From positions 77,515-141,514 of the forward strand of contig NZ_LGSI01000032.1 in NCBI RefSeq assembly GCF_001698815.1: a stretch of 64,000 nucleotides of DNA, given 5' to 3'. This stretch comes from Pseudomonas syringae. GTDB taxonomy: Bacteria > Pseudomonadota > Gammaproteobacteria > Pseudomonadales > Pseudomonadaceae. The position numbers were made by a program, and so were the translations under genes. Shown piece by piece: positions 54,772 through 64,000 of the stretch. Position 1 is the stretch's first letter. The number at the start of each line of letters is the position of its first letter. The notes under the pieces are model-generated. The model did not search any database and was not told the origin of the DNA. It saw only the letters and a list, made by a program, of their open reading frames with translations.

Positions 54772-54859
54772 GTAGGAGCGGCTTCAGCCGCGAGCAGCGT
54801 TCGCCGCCAAGATGTGCACGGATGCAAAGGACGGCCCTCCCGGCTAAAGCCGGTCCTAC
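54772..54859. repeat. REPIN with unlike arms (hybrid)
   Basis: The left arm is GTAGGAGCGGCTTCAGCCGC (54772). The right arm is the complement of GTAGGACCGGCTTTAGCCGG, ending GGTCCTAC at 54859. The two halves belong to different subtypes, so pairing is partial. It lies between the convergent ilvD and pchP genes. Confidence 0.85.
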
Positions 54860-54911
54860 AGCGCGGAATCAGCGCGGAATCGGTGAGATCGCGCAAATCC
54901 CGGCAGGCTCC

Positions 54912-55967
54912 TTACTGGATGTCCTCCGGCTTGACGATCACCCAGTTCTTGTCCGCTGTCACCGCCAGGCCTTCTTTGGCCTGAGCTGCTGCGTGCTTGG
55001 CCATCATGCCGTTGAGCTGGGTCATGTACTTGTCTTTGCGGTTGATCCACAGATGCACGCCGCCCTTGGCCACGTCCACGTCGTGGAACAGCATGTAGCC
55101 ATCGCTGGTTGGCGTATCGCCGCCCACCAGAACCGGTTTCTTCCATTCGTCGATGTAGGTCAGGATTGCCGCATGTTTGCCAGCCATCCAGGTCGCTGGC
55201 GTCCACAGATAAGGGGTGAGTTCCAGGCCGAGGTTGGCCTTCTCGTCATATTTGCCGGCGGTGATCTGCTTGCGCGCAGTGGTCAGTTCGCCAGTCTTGC
55301 GATCCTTGAGCAGGGTGGTTACGCCAATGACGTTTTGCGGTTTGACGTTGTAGCCATACTTCGGATCGGCCGCGACCATGCGCACCAGCTCTTCGGAAGC
55401 GGCGGTCATCACATAGACCTCAATGCCGTTTTCCATCAGCTTGTTGTACAGCTCTTTCTGGCCGGTGAAGATCCGGGGCGGTTCGACGTCGAGTTTCTTG
55501 ACCACATCGCCGTCGTAATAGGTCGCCGGCACCGGTTTGCCCGAAGCCATCAGCTCGTCGACGTAGCCTTTGAGTTCCTTGAGGGTGAAGCCGGAAAACA
55601 CTTGCGCGACCCACGGATAGCAGACCATGTCGTCCACTTCGCACAGGCGATAGTAATAACTGAACAGGCTTTCCTTGTGGTCGGCGGTGTCCTTGAACGG
55701 CATCAGCTTGAGGGAGGGATCCAGGCTTTCGCGGGTGATCAGGCCTTTGTTTTCCATGAACGGCAGCAGCGATTCTTCGAGGTCGAAGCGGTAGCTGGTG
55801 TTGTCCATGTCGAACACCGCGTAATTGCCCTTGTTGGCGTTCGCCGTGATCATGGCGTTGAGCGCCTTGGCGGCAGGCTCGGGCCAGTGCGTCAATTCGG
55901 TGGCCAGCGCCTGCCCGGCAAGACCCAGGCACAGCGCGACAGCGAGTAGTTTTGGCGCGAATTTCAT
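54912..55967 (-). CDS. pchP: Phosphorylcholine phosphatase (HAD superfamily)
   Basis: 351 residues. Signal peptide of 22 residues (MKFAPKLLAVALCLGLAGQA) and HAD motif I FDMDNTSYRF (DxDxT). The remaining HAD motifs (TAASEELVRM, and GGDTPTSDGYML as motif IV) are present. Its size and sequence match PchP of P. aeruginosa (PA5292), a periplasmic enzyme that releases choline from phosphorylcholine during host lipid use. Monocistronic on the minus strand. Confidence 0.88.
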   Translation of the reverse strand: MKFAPKLLAVALCLGLAGQALATELTHWPEPAAKALNAMITANANKGNYAVFDMDNTSYRFDLEESLLPFMENKGLITRESLDPSLKLMPFKDTADHKESLFSYYYRLCEVDDMVCYPWVAQVFSGFTLKELKGYVDELMASGKPVPATYYDGDVVKKLDVEPPRIFTGQKELYNKLMENGIEVYVMTAASEELVRMVAADPKYGYNVKPQNVIGVTTLLKDRKTGELTTARKQITAGKYDEKANLGLELTPYLWTPATWMAGKHAAILTYIDEWKKPVLVGGDTPTSDGYMLFHDVDVAKGGVHLWINRKDKYMTQLNGMMAKHAAAQAKEGLAVTADKNWVIVKPEDIQ

Positions 55968-56176
55968 AATGGTTTCCCCCCCCGGATATTTAGAGGTTCG
56001 ACCGTAGCAAATTGCCGTTACTGTTTGAGTGCGTCAGCGACCGCGCGCGTTCCGAGGGCGTCATGTCGGGAACGATTCACGACGGGATTCGCCGATTGCG
56101 ACATTTTTGTGACCGTAGCAGCGACTTGTTCGCGAGGTTTTTTTGCGGGTTACGCGGGACTGACACCGAACATAGC

Positions 56177-56277
56177 GTAGGAGGGGACTTGTCCCCGAAG
56201 GCGGTGGATCAGGCGGTGTCAATTTTCCGGATTTTCGTTGTAAGGACCATCGCATTCGGGGACAAGTCCCCTCCTAC
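56177..56277. repeat. REPIN (class D, GTAGGAGGGGACTTGTCCCC type)
   Basis: Perfect 23-bp arms: GTAGGAGGGGACTTGTCCCC from 56177, and its exact reverse complement ending CCCCTCCTAC at 56277, about 55 bases apart. It lies between the pchP and folA genes, both on the minus strand. Confidence 0.92.
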
Positions 56278-56288
56278 AGGTGTCCGAT

Positions 56289-56801
56289 TCACCTGCGTTG
56301 CCACACCTCAAAGGTGTACGCCGGCTTGCCATCCAGCGCTGGATTCAACACCTCTGATACCAAAACCCACTGAGCCGGATCAACCTCTGGAAACCACGCA
56401 TCGCCCTCAGGGCTCAGTGCCACGCGGGTCAGGTACAGCCGATCAGCTTGCGGCAAGCCTTGAGCATACAGCTGCGCGCCGCCAATCAGCATGACTTCAT
56501 CGACGCCCTGCTCCCGCGCCCATGCTTGGGCACGAGTAACGGCGGACTCCAGCGAGGTGAAGACTTCGGCACCTTCCAGTTGCAAATCCGTCTGGCGAGT
56601 CACCACCAGATTCAAGCGACCGGGCAGCGGTCGACCCAACGAATCCCAGGTCTTGCGGCCCATGATGATCGGCTTGCCGAGAGTGGTCGCCTTGAAATAC
56701 TTGAAGTCCCCCGGCAAATGCCAGGGCATGGAATTGTCGACGCCAATCACTTGGTTTTCACCAAGAGCGGCAATCAGGCTGAGGGGCAGTTGAGTTTTCA
56801 T
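56289..56801 (-). CDS. folA: Dihydrofolate reductase
   Basis: 170 residues: LSLIAALGENQVIGVDNSMP, WHLPGDFKYFKATTLGKPII, MGRKTWDSLGRPLPGR and the LIGGAQLY motif. Reduces dihydrofolate with NADPH. ATG 56801 is the family start; a longer frame to 56861 is unsupported. Divergent from the DUF2868 gene across 106 bp. Confidence 0.96.
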   Translation of the reverse strand: MKTQLPLSLIAALGENQVIGVDNSMPWHLPGDFKYFKATTLGKPIIMGRKTWDSLGRPLPGRLNLVVTRQTDLQLEGAEVFTSLESAVTRAQAWAREQGVDEVMLIGGAQLYAQGLPQADRLYLTRVALSPEGDAWFPEVDPAQWVLVSEVLNPALDGKPAYTFEVWQRR

Positions 56802-56907
56802 GGCGGCGAGAATAGCAGAGCACGGCAGTGAATTCGTACCGTGCTTTTCGCTCGAATGCACGACGCAGAGGTTATGCTCATCCCTGACTTTACCAACGAG
56901 ACGCCGT

Positions 56908-58287
56908 GTGACTGCTCTGACCCCACTCGATAACCTCTGGCTGACCGAAGCCGTGCGTCTGCGCGAACAACAGGCCGGTCAACTCGACGACCTTGAAGCC
57001 AACCGCCGCGCCCGCGCTCAAGCGGGCGACCTGCCGAGCCGCATTGTGCATCGTGCCCTGTGGCTGGCCGAGCGCGATGGCATGCTCGAAGCACTGCGCC
57101 GCTGGAAACAAGGCGCGCGGCTGGCGTTTATTGCGCTGGCGATTCTGGCGGTCATCAGCGGCGCCGGACTGGCCTTCGCGGCCATGGGCGACGGGCAGAA
57201 GCCGGTCAATGTGTTCTGGGCGCTGGGCAGCTTGCTCGGGCTGAACCTGATTCTGCTGATCAGCTGGGCCTTGGGCCTGGCCTTCGCCGGGGGAAGCACA
57301 GCCAGCCTCGGGCGCTTGTGGCTGTGGTTGAGTGAAAAGCTCGCCCGCGATGCCCAGGCCGCGCAACTGGCACCGGCCCTGATTCTGCTGCTGCAACGCC
57401 GACGCCTGAATCGCTGGGCCTTAGGTGCGCTGGTGCATGGCTTATGGCTGCTGGCATTGGTCAGCGCGCTGGTGTTGCTGTTGATGCTGATGGCGACGCG
57501 GCGCTACGGCTTCGTCTGGGAAACCACGATTCTGGGCAGCGACACCTTTGTCAGCCTGACGCAAACCCTCGGCACGCTTCCGGCAATGCTGGGGTTCAGC
57601 GTGCCGAGCGAAACCATGATCCGCGCCAGCGGCGACAGCGCATTGGTGGTCGAGTCCGCAAGGCAAGCCTGGGCCGCATGGCTAGTGGGCGTTTTGCTGG
57701 TCTACGGTATCGTGCCTCGTTTGATCCTGGCGCTGGTTTGCTTGTCGCTGTGGAAACGCGGTCGCGCGGCGTTGAGCCTGGACCTGAGCCTGCCCGGTTA
57801 CAGCGAGCTGCGCGAACGCCTCATGCCCAGCAGCGAACGGCTTGGCGTCAGTGATGCCGCGCCAGAATTGTTGCCGCAGATTGCCCCGCAGCACGGCAGC
57901 CAGAACAGTGAAGGCGCGTTGCTGGTCGCCATCGAACTGGATGACGATCAGCCATGGCCGCCCGCGCTGCCGGCAACTGTTGCAGATGCCGGGATTCTCG
58001 ACAGTCGCGAGTCCCGACAAAAACTGCTCGACCAGCTGACGCGCTTTCCTCCGGCGCGATTGGTCATTGCCTGCGACCCACGACGCTCGCCAGACCGTGG
58101 CAGCCTGGCGCTGATCGCCGAGCTGGCGCGCTGCGCCGGGAGCACCCGAGTATGGCTGCTCGCCGCGCCTGCGGGTCAGAATCTGGATGCAGACCGGGTC
58201 AGCGATTGGCATGCCGGGCTGCAACAGCTGGAGCTGAAGTGGACCGAAACTGCGCCGCTTAACTGGCTGGAGACGGGTGATGAGTAA
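56908..58287 (+). CDS. DUF2868 domain membrane protein
   Basis: 459 residues. It has a soluble N-terminal helical region, about four to five transmembrane helices (first at about 72-95, second about 108-130; others about 178-200 and 285-310), and a C-terminal cytosolic domain. It is the DUF2868 family, always next to a DUF3482 GTPase. The start is GTG 56908 with CGAGACGCC before it. It overlaps the next gene by 8 bp, so the two are coupled and probably work together; the role is unknown. Confidence 0.83.
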   Translation: MTALTPLDNLWLTEAVRLREQQAGQLDDLEANRRARAQAGDLPSRIVHRALWLAERDGMLEALRRWKQGARLAFIALAILAVISGAGLAFAAMGDGQKPVNVFWALGSLLGLNLILLISWALGLAFAGGSTASLGRLWLWLSEKLARDAQAAQLAPALILLLQRRRLNRWALGALVHGLWLLALVSALVLLLMLMATRRYGFVWETTILGSDTFVSLTQTLGTLPAMLGFSVPSETMIRASGDSALVVESARQAWAAWLVGVLLVYGIVPRLILALVCLSLWKRGRAALSLDLSLPGYSELRERLMPSSERLGVSDAAPELLPQIAPQHGSQNSEGALLVAIELDDDQPWPPALPATVADAGILDSRESRQKLLDQLTRFPPARLVIACDPRRSPDRGSLALIAELARCAGSTRVWLLAAPAGQNLDADRVSDWHAGLQQLELKWTETAPLNWLETGDE

Positions 58288-59695
58288 GACCGAGAAGATT
58301 CGCCCACTAAAACTCGCCGTCGTCGGCCACACCAATGTCGGCAAGACCTCGTTGCTGCGCACACTCACCCGCGACGTCGGCTTTGGTGAAGTCTCCCATC
58401 GGCCCAGCACCACCCGCCATGTGGAAGGCGCGCGGTTGTCGGTGGATGGCGAGGCTTTGCTGGAGCTGTACGACACGCCCGGTCTGGAAGACGCCATCGC
58501 GCTGCTGGATTATCTGGAGCGCCTGGATCGTCCCGGCGAGCGGCTTGATGGCCCGGCGCGGCTGGCGCGGTTTCTTGAGGGCAGCGAGGCGCGGCAGCGT
58601 TTCGAGCAGGAAGCCAAAGTCTTGCGCCAACTGCTGGCGTCGGATGCCGGGTTGTATGTGATCGATGCTCGCGAGCCGGTGCTGGCGAAATACCGTGACG
58701 AACTGTCGGTGCTGGCCAGTTGCGGCAAGCCGCTGTTGCCGGTGTTGAATTTCGTCAGCAGCGCCGACCATCGCGAACCGGCCTGGCGTGAAGCCCTGGC
58801 GCGGCTTGGCCTGCATGCGCTGGTACGTTTCGACAGCGTCGCGCCACCGGAAGATGGCGAGCGGCGCCTGTATGAAAGCCTCGCACTGCTGCTGGAGAAT
58901 TCACGCGGCCAGTTGGAGCGCCTGATCCTGGATCAGGAAGCCCAGCGCGAAACCCGACGCCAGAGCGCGGCGCGGTTGATTGCCGAGCTGCTGATCGACT
59001 GCGCAGCATGCCGACGCAGCGTGTCGACCGAATCCGGCCAGGAGCAACTGGCCATTGATGAACTGCGCAAGGCGGTGCGTCAGCGGGAACAGCGTTGTGT
59101 CGAGGCGCTGCTCAAGCTGTATGCGTTTCGCACGCAGGACGCGGCGGCCAGTGATCTGCCGCTGCTGGATGGTCGCTGGGGCGATGATTTGTTCAACCCG
59201 GAAACCCTCAAGCAACTGGGCGTGCGGGTCGGTGGCGGTATTGCGGCGGGCGCGGCGGCTGGAGCGGGCGTTGATCTGCTGGTGGGCGGCATCACCCTGG
59301 GCGCGGCGGCGTTGGTCGGGGCGATTGCCGGCGGCGCATTGCAGACCGCCCGCAGTTACGGCGGCCGCTTGCTGGGCAAGATCAAGGGCCAGCGCGAACT
59401 GACCGTCGATGACGCGGTGTTGCGCTTGCTGGCGTTGCGTCAGCGTCACCTGCTGCAAGCCCTCGGCGCACGAGGTCATGCGGCGATGGAAAGCATCAAG
59501 CTGACCACGCCGCAGGACATGACCTGGCGCGAAGGCAAACTCCCCGAAGCCTTGCACAAGGCGCGCGCGCACCCGCAATGGTCGTCGCTCAATCCGGGGG
59601 CCAGGCTGAGCCAGGCTGAACGGCAGGAGCAGATCGAAAGTCTCACGCAAACCCTGTTGGAGCGAGGCTTGCCCGCGAATCAGTCAACGCGGTGA
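58280..59695 (+). CDS. DUF3482 GTPase (GTPase/DUF3482 domain-containing protein)
   Basis: 471 residues. Era-like G domain: VVGHTNVGKTSLLRTL (P-loop), ELYDTPGLEDAIALLD, LPVLNFVS (N/TKxD-like position is degenerate). The C-terminal DUF3482 region follows with a glycine/alanine-rich hydrophobic segment (about 315-350, RVGGGIAAGAAAGAGVDLLV). ATG 58280 overlaps the previous gene. The C-terminus (LLERGLPANQSTR) and stop codon are read from the REP element beginning at 59656, so the native 3' end has probably been replaced or extended. Confidence 0.85.
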   Translation: MSKTEKIRPLKLAVVGHTNVGKTSLLRTLTRDVGFGEVSHRPSTTRHVEGARLSVDGEALLELYDTPGLEDAIALLDYLERLDRPGERLDGPARLARFLEGSEARQRFEQEAKVLRQLLASDAGLYVIDAREPVLAKYRDELSVLASCGKPLLPVLNFVSSADHREPAWREALARLGLHALVRFDSVAPPEDGERRLYESLALLLENSRGQLERLILDQEAQRETRRQSAARLIAELLIDCAACRRSVSTESGQEQLAIDELRKAVRQREQRCVEALLKLYAFRTQDAAASDLPLLDGRWGDDLFNPETLKQLGVRVGGGIAAGAAAGAGVDLLVGGITLGAAALVGAIAGGALQTARSYGGRLLGKIKGQRELTVDDAVLRLLALRQRHLLQALGARGHAAMESIKLTTPQDMTWREGKLPEALHKARAHPQWSSLNPGARLSQAERQEQIESLTQTLLERGLPANQSTR

Positions 59696-59743
59696 GACAG
59701 ACAAACCGCGTTATCGTTCTTCGCGGGCAAGCCTCGCTCCCAC
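59656..59743. repeat. REPIN (class B), overlapping the 3' end of the DUF3482 gene
   Basis: GTTGGAGCGAGGCTTGCC from 59656 is read in frame as the last residues (LERGLPAN) of the DUF3482 protein. The inverse arm TTCGCGGGCAAGCCTCGCTC ends at 59743 with a CCCAC end instead of CCAAC. Confidence 0.88.
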
Positions 59744-59843
59744 AAAATCAAGTGCCCGGCAGTCGTATTCGTCATTTTTAATTACTCGATTATCCCGGAC
59801 ACCGGTATCATCCCGCGCCCGATACACCCGGAACCGTATTCAC

Positions 59844-60299
59844 ATGAAGCCCACCTTGATCGCCGCCGCAGAACTCGACCGTATCGATACCTGGGCCAAA
59901 TACTCCAGCCATATGTGCGGGGGCTGTATTTCCAGCTGCTGCACGCTGCCTGTTGAAGTGAAGATCAAGGATTTGATCCGCATCGGCATCGTCGATGAAT
60001 TCGAGCGCGGGGAGCCGGCCAAGAACATCGCCAAGCGTTTGCAGAAGGAAGGCATCGTCGAGCGCTACAACCAGAAGTCCGAGATCTTCACGTTGCAGCG
60101 CATGAGCAACAACGACTGCCTGTACCTGGATCGCAAGAGCCGCCTGTGCACGATCTACGAGAAACGCCCGGACACCTGCCGCAACCACCCCAAGGTCGGC
60201 CCGCGTCCCGGCTATTGCGCCTACAAGCCCAAGGATCTGGTCCGTCAGGACACCGGCACGCTGAAGAACAACACCAGCACGCCGTTTCCGAAGTTCTAA
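59844..60299 (+). CDS. YkgJ family cysteine cluster protein
   Basis: 151 residues with cysteine motifs MCGGCISSCC (about 24-33) and CLYLDRKSRLCTIYEKRPDT (about 93-112), plus C at the final NHP/PGYC region. It belongs to the YkgJ/CxxCxxCC metal-binding family, like the shorter paralogue at 10070. Function unknown. The ATG is preceded by CCGTATTCACATG; a conventional ribosome-binding site is weak. A REPIN follows. Confidence 0.85.
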   Translation: MKPTLIAAAELDRIDTWAKYSSHMCGGCISSCCTLPVEVKIKDLIRIGIVDEFERGEPAKNIAKRLQKEGIVERYNQKSEIFTLQRMSNNDCLYLDRKSRLCTIYEKRPDTCRNHPKVGPRPGYCAYKPKDLVRQDTGTLKNNTSTPFPKF

Positions 60300-60313
60300 G
60301 TAACATTCATTCT

Positions 60314-60402
60314 GTAGGACCGGCTTCAGCCGGGAGGGCGGTCTACCTGGGACAAATTTGTTCCGAGCCGACTAGCGCCCTCCCGGCTAAAGCCGGTCCT
60401 AC
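60314..60402. repeat. REPIN (class A)
   Basis: GTAGGACCGGCTTCAGCCGG at 60314 with its complement ending GGTCCTAC at 60402, about 45 bases between. It is located between the convergent YkgJ-type and typA genes, followed by a separate terminator. Confidence 0.9.
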
Positions 60403-60451
60403 GATGCCCGCCCTTTTTGCGGGTTGAAGTTACTCAATGACCACACAAACA

Positions 60452-60492
60452 AAAACGCCCCCGACCTTGCGGTCGGGGGCGTTTTGTTTTTA
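60452..60492. terminator. Bidirectional terminator between YkgJ-type gene and typA
   Basis: AAAACGCCCCCGACC-TTGC-GGTCGGGGGCGTTTT with extending A and T runs (to 60492), a 15-bp perfect stem. It can end both the plus-strand gene and typA on the minus strand. Confidence 0.93.
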
Positions 60493-60509
60493 GCCGACTA
60501 ACTGATTAA

Positions 60510-62330
60510 TCAGTTGCCGCTTTTCTTGGCAGCGCGGGTACGCTCGCTTTCGCCAAGAATTTTCTTACGCAGGCGGATCGACTTTGGAGTCACTTCGCAG
60601 AGTTCGTCTTCTTGAACGAATTCCAGCGCTTGTTCCAGAGTGAAACGGATAGGCGGAACCAGAGCGATGGTTTCGTCTTTACCGGAAGCACGCATGTTGT
60701 CGAGCTTCTTGCCTTTGGTTGGGTTTACACCCAGGTCGTTGTCGCGGCTGTTGATGCCGACGATTTGACCTTCGTACACGTCTTCGCCGTGGCCCAGGAA
60801 CAGCTTGCCACGTGCCTGCAGGGTTTCCAGCGAGTAAGTCAGAGCCTTACCGGTAGCAACCGAAACCAGAACGCCGTTCTGACGGCCGGACATGTCGCCG
60901 GACTTCATTACGTCGTAACGGTCGAAGATGCTGGTCAGGATGCCGGCACCGGACGTCAGGGTCAGGAACTCGTTACGGAAACCGATCAAGCCACGAGCCG
61001 GGATGTTGTACTCAAGGCGAACACGCCCTTTGCCATCCGGAACCATGTTGGTCAGGTCGCCTTTACGGATACCGATCTGTTCCATGATCGCGCCCTGGGA
61101 CTCTTCCGGCAGGTCGATGGTGACGTTTTCGTACGGTTCGTGCTTGACGCCGTCAACGATGCGGATGATCACTTCAGGACGACCAACGCCCATTTCGAAG
61201 CCTTCACGACGCATGGTTTCGATCAGTACCGAGAGGTGCAACTCGCCACGGCCGGAAACCTTGAACTTGTCAGCGGTGTCGCCTTCTTCAACGCGCAGAG
61301 CAACGTTGAACAGCAGCTCTTTGTCCAGACGTTCCTTGATGTTACGGCTGGTGACGAACTTGCCTTCTTTACCGCAGAAAGGCGAATCGTTTACCTGGAA
61401 GGTCATGGAAACGGTTGGTTCGTCAACGGTCAGCGGCTTCATCGCTTCGACGTTCAGTGGGTCGCACAGAGTGTCGGAGATGAACAGCTGGTCGAAGCCG
61501 CTGATGCAGACGATGTCGCCGGCAGCTGCTTCTTCAACGTCGATGCGGTGCAGACCGTGGTGACCCATCAGTTTCAGGATACGGCCGTTGCGGCGTTTGC
61601 CGTCAGCGTCGATCGCTACAACCTGGGTGTTCGGCTTGACCTTGCCGCGAGCGATACGGCCAACGCCGATGACGCCCAGGAAGCTGTTGTAGTCCAGTGC
61701 CGAGATTTGCATCTGGAACGGACCTTCACGGTCAACCTTTGGAGCAGGAACGTGGTCAACAATCGCCTGGTACAGCGGGGTCATGTCTTCCGCCATGGCG
61801 GTGTGTTCCAGACCGGCAATACCGTTCAGCGCGGACGCGTAAACGACTTGGAAGTCCAGCTGTTCTTCGGTAGCACCCAGGTTGTCGAACAGGTCGAAGA
61901 TCTGATCCAGAACCCAGTCCGGACGCGCGCCTGGACGGTCAACCTTGTTGATGACCACGATTGGACGCAGGCCGGCTTCGAAAGCCTTCTTGGTCACGAA
62001 ACGGGTTTGCGGCATAGGGCCGTCTTGAGCGTCAACCAGCAGCAGAACGGAGTCAACCATCGACATCACACGCTCTACTTCACCGCCGAAGTCGGCGTGG
62101 CCCGGGGTATCCACGATGTTGATGTGGTAACCGTTCCAGTTGATAGCGGTGTTTTTCGCCAGAATGGTAATACCGCGTTCTTTCTCCTGGTCGTTGGAGT
62201 CCATCACGCGTTCGTCGTTGAGCTCACCGCGTTCCAGGGTGCCGGATTGACGCAAGAGTTTGTCTACCAGGGTGGTTTTACCATGGTCAACGTGAGCAAT
62301 GATGGCGATGTTGCGTAGATTTTCGATCAC
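60510..62330 (-). CDS. typA: Translational GTPase TypA/BipA
   Basis: 606 residues: G domain with [34 protein letters not shown] and NKVD; EF-G-like domains II, III and V and a TypA-specific C-terminal region ([20 protein letters not shown]). It binds the ribosome and influences stress adaptation and 50S assembly. The 145-bp gap upstream to thiI has an AT-rich TTATAAATAG segment that could serve as its promoter. A 568-aa frame antisense to it is a shadow of high-GC coding. Confidence 0.97.
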   Translation of the reverse strand: MIENLRNIAIIAHVDHGKTTLVDKLLRQSGTLERGELNDERVMDSNDQEKERGITILAKNTAINWNGYHINIVDTPGHADFGGEVERVMSMVDSVLLLVDAQDGPMPQTRFVTKKAFEAGLRPIVVINKVDRPGARPDWVLDQIFDLFDNLGATEEQLDFQVVYASALNGIAGLEHTAMAEDMTPLYQAIVDHVPAPKVDREGPFQMQISALDYNSFLGVIGVGRIARGKVKPNTQVVAIDADGKRRNGRILKLMGHHGLHRIDVEEAAAGDIVCISGFDQLFISDTLCDPLNVEAMKPLTVDEPTVSMTFQVNDSPFCGKEGKFVTSRNIKERLDKELLFNVALRVEEGDTADKFKVSGRGELHLSVLIETMRREGFEMGVGRPEVIIRIVDGVKHEPYENVTIDLPEESQGAIMEQIGIRKGDLTNMVPDGKGRVRLEYNIPARGLIGFRNEFLTLTSGAGILTSIFDRYDVMKSGDMSGRQNGVLVSVATGKALTYSLETLQARGKLFLGHGEDVYEGQIVGINSRDNDLGVNPTKGKKLDNMRASGKDETIALVPPIRFTLEQALEFVQEDELCEVTPKSIRLRKKILGESERTRAAKKSGN

Positions 62331-62475
62331 TTGTGTATCTCGATCAGAGGATTCGGTCAGCTGAATAAATCTAGACAGCTATTTATAACGTTAGAGTCGG
62401 CCAAAAGCCGTTACGGCTAGACGACTGGCGTCGGGGGGCCGGTGACGCAAGCCACAGGCAAACAGCCCCGGGCAC

Positions 62476-63930
62476 TTAGCTCGGTCGATAAACGCGCACA
62501 TTGGCATGCCCCTCACTGAGCAAATGATGAGCATGCAGGCGACTCATGACGCCTTTGTCGCAATACAACAGGTACTGGCGCGTGTTATCCAGTTCCTTGA
62601 AGCGGCTGTTCAATGCATAGAACGGCAGCGCCTGTATTTCAATGCCAGACAATTGCAGCGGCTGGTCTTCTTGGGCATCCGGATGACGGATGTCGATGAC
62701 GACCTGACCTGCCAGCGCTTGACTGACTTCCTCTATCTCGATGCTGCGGCTCAAATCGTCGATTACCCGATCGATCGAGACCAGCTTGGCATTCTCCAGC
62801 GCTCGCTCGAGAATCGCCATGTCGAACTGTTGTTCTTCGTACTCAACGCGGTTGCGCTTGGCGTTGGTCTTGGGGTTGATCGAAATCACCCCGCAATACT
62901 CAGGCATGTGCTTGGCGAAATCGGCAGTGCCAATTTCAACCGCCTGATCGACGATGTCCTGCTTGTGGCTGGTGATCAACGGGCGCAAGACCAGCTTGTC
63001 AGTGGCCGCATCGATCAGCGACAGGTTCGGCAGCGTCTGGCTGGCCACCTGGGAAATCGCCTCGCCGGTTACCAGCACGCCGATTTCCAGGCGATCAGCA
63101 ATAGAGGATGCAGCGCGCAACATCATACGCTTCAAAACTACACCCATATGACTGTTATCGACTTTCTGCAGAATTTCTCCGAGAACTTCCTCGAAAGGAA
63201 CGCTGACAAACAGCACTCTTTGCGAGCTGCCGTACTTCTTCCAGATGAAATGCGCGACTTCCATCACGCCCAGTTCGTGGGCACGACCGCCCAGGTTGAA
63301 GAAGCAGAAGTGCGCCATAAGCCCGCGCCGCATGACCTGATAGGCCGCGACCGTCGAATCGAAACCGCCGGACATCAACACCAGGGTCTGTTCGAGCGCG
63401 CCCAGTGGATAGCCGCCGATGCTGTTGTGCTGGCTGTGAATCACAAATAACCGTTGGTCGCGAATTTCCATCCGCACTTCGATTTCCGGCTTTTTCAGGT
63501 CGATTCCGGCAGCACCGCACTCGATGCGCAGCTTGCTGCCGACGTACTTCTCGACGTCCATCGAGCTGAACGAATGTTTGCCGGCACGCTTGCAGCGCAC
63601 GGAAAAAATCTTCCCCGGCAGCAGATCGGCGTAGTGCAGTTTGCACTTGGCCAGGATGTCGTCCATGTCGCCCAGCGGGTATTCAGCCACCTGCAGGAAG
63701 TTGGCGATGCCGGGCATGCAACTGAGGCGCTCAGTCATCTCGTGCAGGGTCTTGGGCTCAGTGATACGCGTCTGAACCTCAAGATTGTCCCACACGCCTC
63801 CCACCACCAGCGCCGGGTCCAGATCACGGAGCACGGTACGGATGTTCTTGGCCAGCTGGCGGATGAATTGCTTGCGCACCGGCCGGCTTTTAATAGTGAT
63901 TTCGGGGAAGACTTTTACGATTAGTTTCAT
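62476..63930 (-). CDS. thiI: tRNA 4-thiouridine synthase / thiazole synthesis sulfurtransferase
   Basis: 484 residues, the length of P. aeruginosa ThiI. N-terminal THUMP region (about 60-165), PP-loop [18 protein letters not shown] (about 182-199), and a C-terminal rhodanese domain with catalytic Cys in [10 protein letters not shown] (about 455-464). It transfers sulfur to U8 of tRNAs and to thiazole precursors. ATG 63930 begins the family N-terminus [20 protein letters not shown]. Upstream of typA on the same strand. Confidence 0.96.
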   Translation of the reverse strand: MKLIVKVFPEITIKSRPVRKQFIRQLAKNIRTVLRDLDPALVVGGVWDNLEVQTRITEPKTLHEMTERLSCMPGIANFLQVAEYPLGDMDDILAKCKLHYADLLPGKIFSVRCKRAGKHSFSSMDVEKYVGSKLRIECGAAGIDLKKPEIEVRMEIRDQRLFVIHSQHNSIGGYPLGALEQTLVLMSGGFDSTVAAYQVMRRGLMAHFCFFNLGGRAHELGVMEVAHFIWKKYGSSQRVLFVSVPFEEVLGEILQKVDNSHMGVVLKRMMLRAASSIADRLEIGVLVTGEAISQVASQTLPNLSLIDAATDKLVLRPLITSHKQDIVDQAVEIGTADFAKHMPEYCGVISINPKTNAKRNRVEYEEQQFDMAILERALENAKLVSIDRVIDDLSRSIEIEEVSQALAGQVVIDIRHPDAQEDQPLQLSGIEIQALPFYALNSRFKELDNTRQYLLYCDKGVMSRLHAHHLLSEGHANVRVYRPS

Positions 63931-64000
63931 GTAAACAGCGCGCGAGGTGCCAGCCGAAAAAGAGGGGGCGGGATTATAGCGGAAATTGCTCAAGGTTTAA

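Noticed and set aside
60612..62318. 568-codon frame antisense to typA
   Set aside because: It lies fully inside typA, a complete and highly conserved gene, and has no independent start signal. Long antisense frames are common in high-GC genes.

Overview
The window is a contiguous piece of a Pseudomonas chromosome, most likely from the P. fluorescens group. The gene order (cycB-pauR-alr-ridA-dadA-lrp, rpmB-rpmG, radC-coaBC-dut-algC-argB, pyrE-crc, algP-fklB-algQ-dsbB, hemY-hemX-hemD-hemC-algR-algZ / argH, cyaA, thiI-typA) matches pseudomonad chromosomes. So do the GC-rich codon use, the intergenic REP palindromes starting GTAGG/GTTGG/GTGGG, and the pseudomonad-specific genes algP, algQ, algR and pchP. 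I saw no rRNA, tRNA, CRISPR, prophage, insertion sequence or recombinase gene.

Layout. 0-5 kb: end of a dodecin gene, two DUF1161 secreted peptides, a luciferase-like monooxygenase, OsmC, a membrane-anchored unknown, a lipoprotein and a putative aminopeptidase; AlgU/sigma-E-like promoters precede osmC and a divergent pair. 5-19 kb: cytochrome c5, then a D-alanine and polyamine catabolism block (pauR, alr, ridA, dadA, lrp, a PuuB-type oxidase, a MocR regulator facing a DUF1127 gene, a phospholipase D-like lipoprotein, an MFS exporter, an aldehyde dehydrogenase, a cupin). 19-28 kb: ribosomal L28/L33, a dipeptide-binding protein, radC, coaBC, dut, a long membrane-anchored algC and argB. 28-31 kb: an 851-residue protein of unknown function between argB and the pyrE/crc pair; this is the main accessory-looking gene. 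31-39 kb: DUF4124 protein, pyrE, crc, LysE exporter, MscS channel, ABC-F ATPase, TIGR02444 protein, algP, FKBP isomerase, algQ. 39-49.5 kb: dsbB-like gene, the hem operon, the algZ-algR two-component system, argH, a GST and two small conserved proteins. 49.5-64 kb: cyaA, ilvD, pchP, folA, a DUF2868/DUF3482 pair, a YkgJ-type protein, typA and thiI.

Functional themes. Envelope stress and alginate regulation run through the window (AlgU-like promoters, algC, algP, algQ, algR/algZ). Carbon and nitrogen control is represented by crc, cyaA, lrp and pauR. Amino acid, pyrimidine, heme, CoA and folate biosynthesis make up the housekeeping background. Fourteen REP/REPIN loci of at least four sequence classes sit in the gaps. 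One is nested inside another, and one supplies the 3' end of a coding sequence. The most novel points are the unrecognised 851-aa protein with a palindrome in its promoter region, the REP nesting and REP-derived C-terminus, the inverted repeat between the DUF1127 and MocR genes, the clustered AlgU-like promoters, and a DsbB homologue lacking one of the expected periplasmic cysteines.
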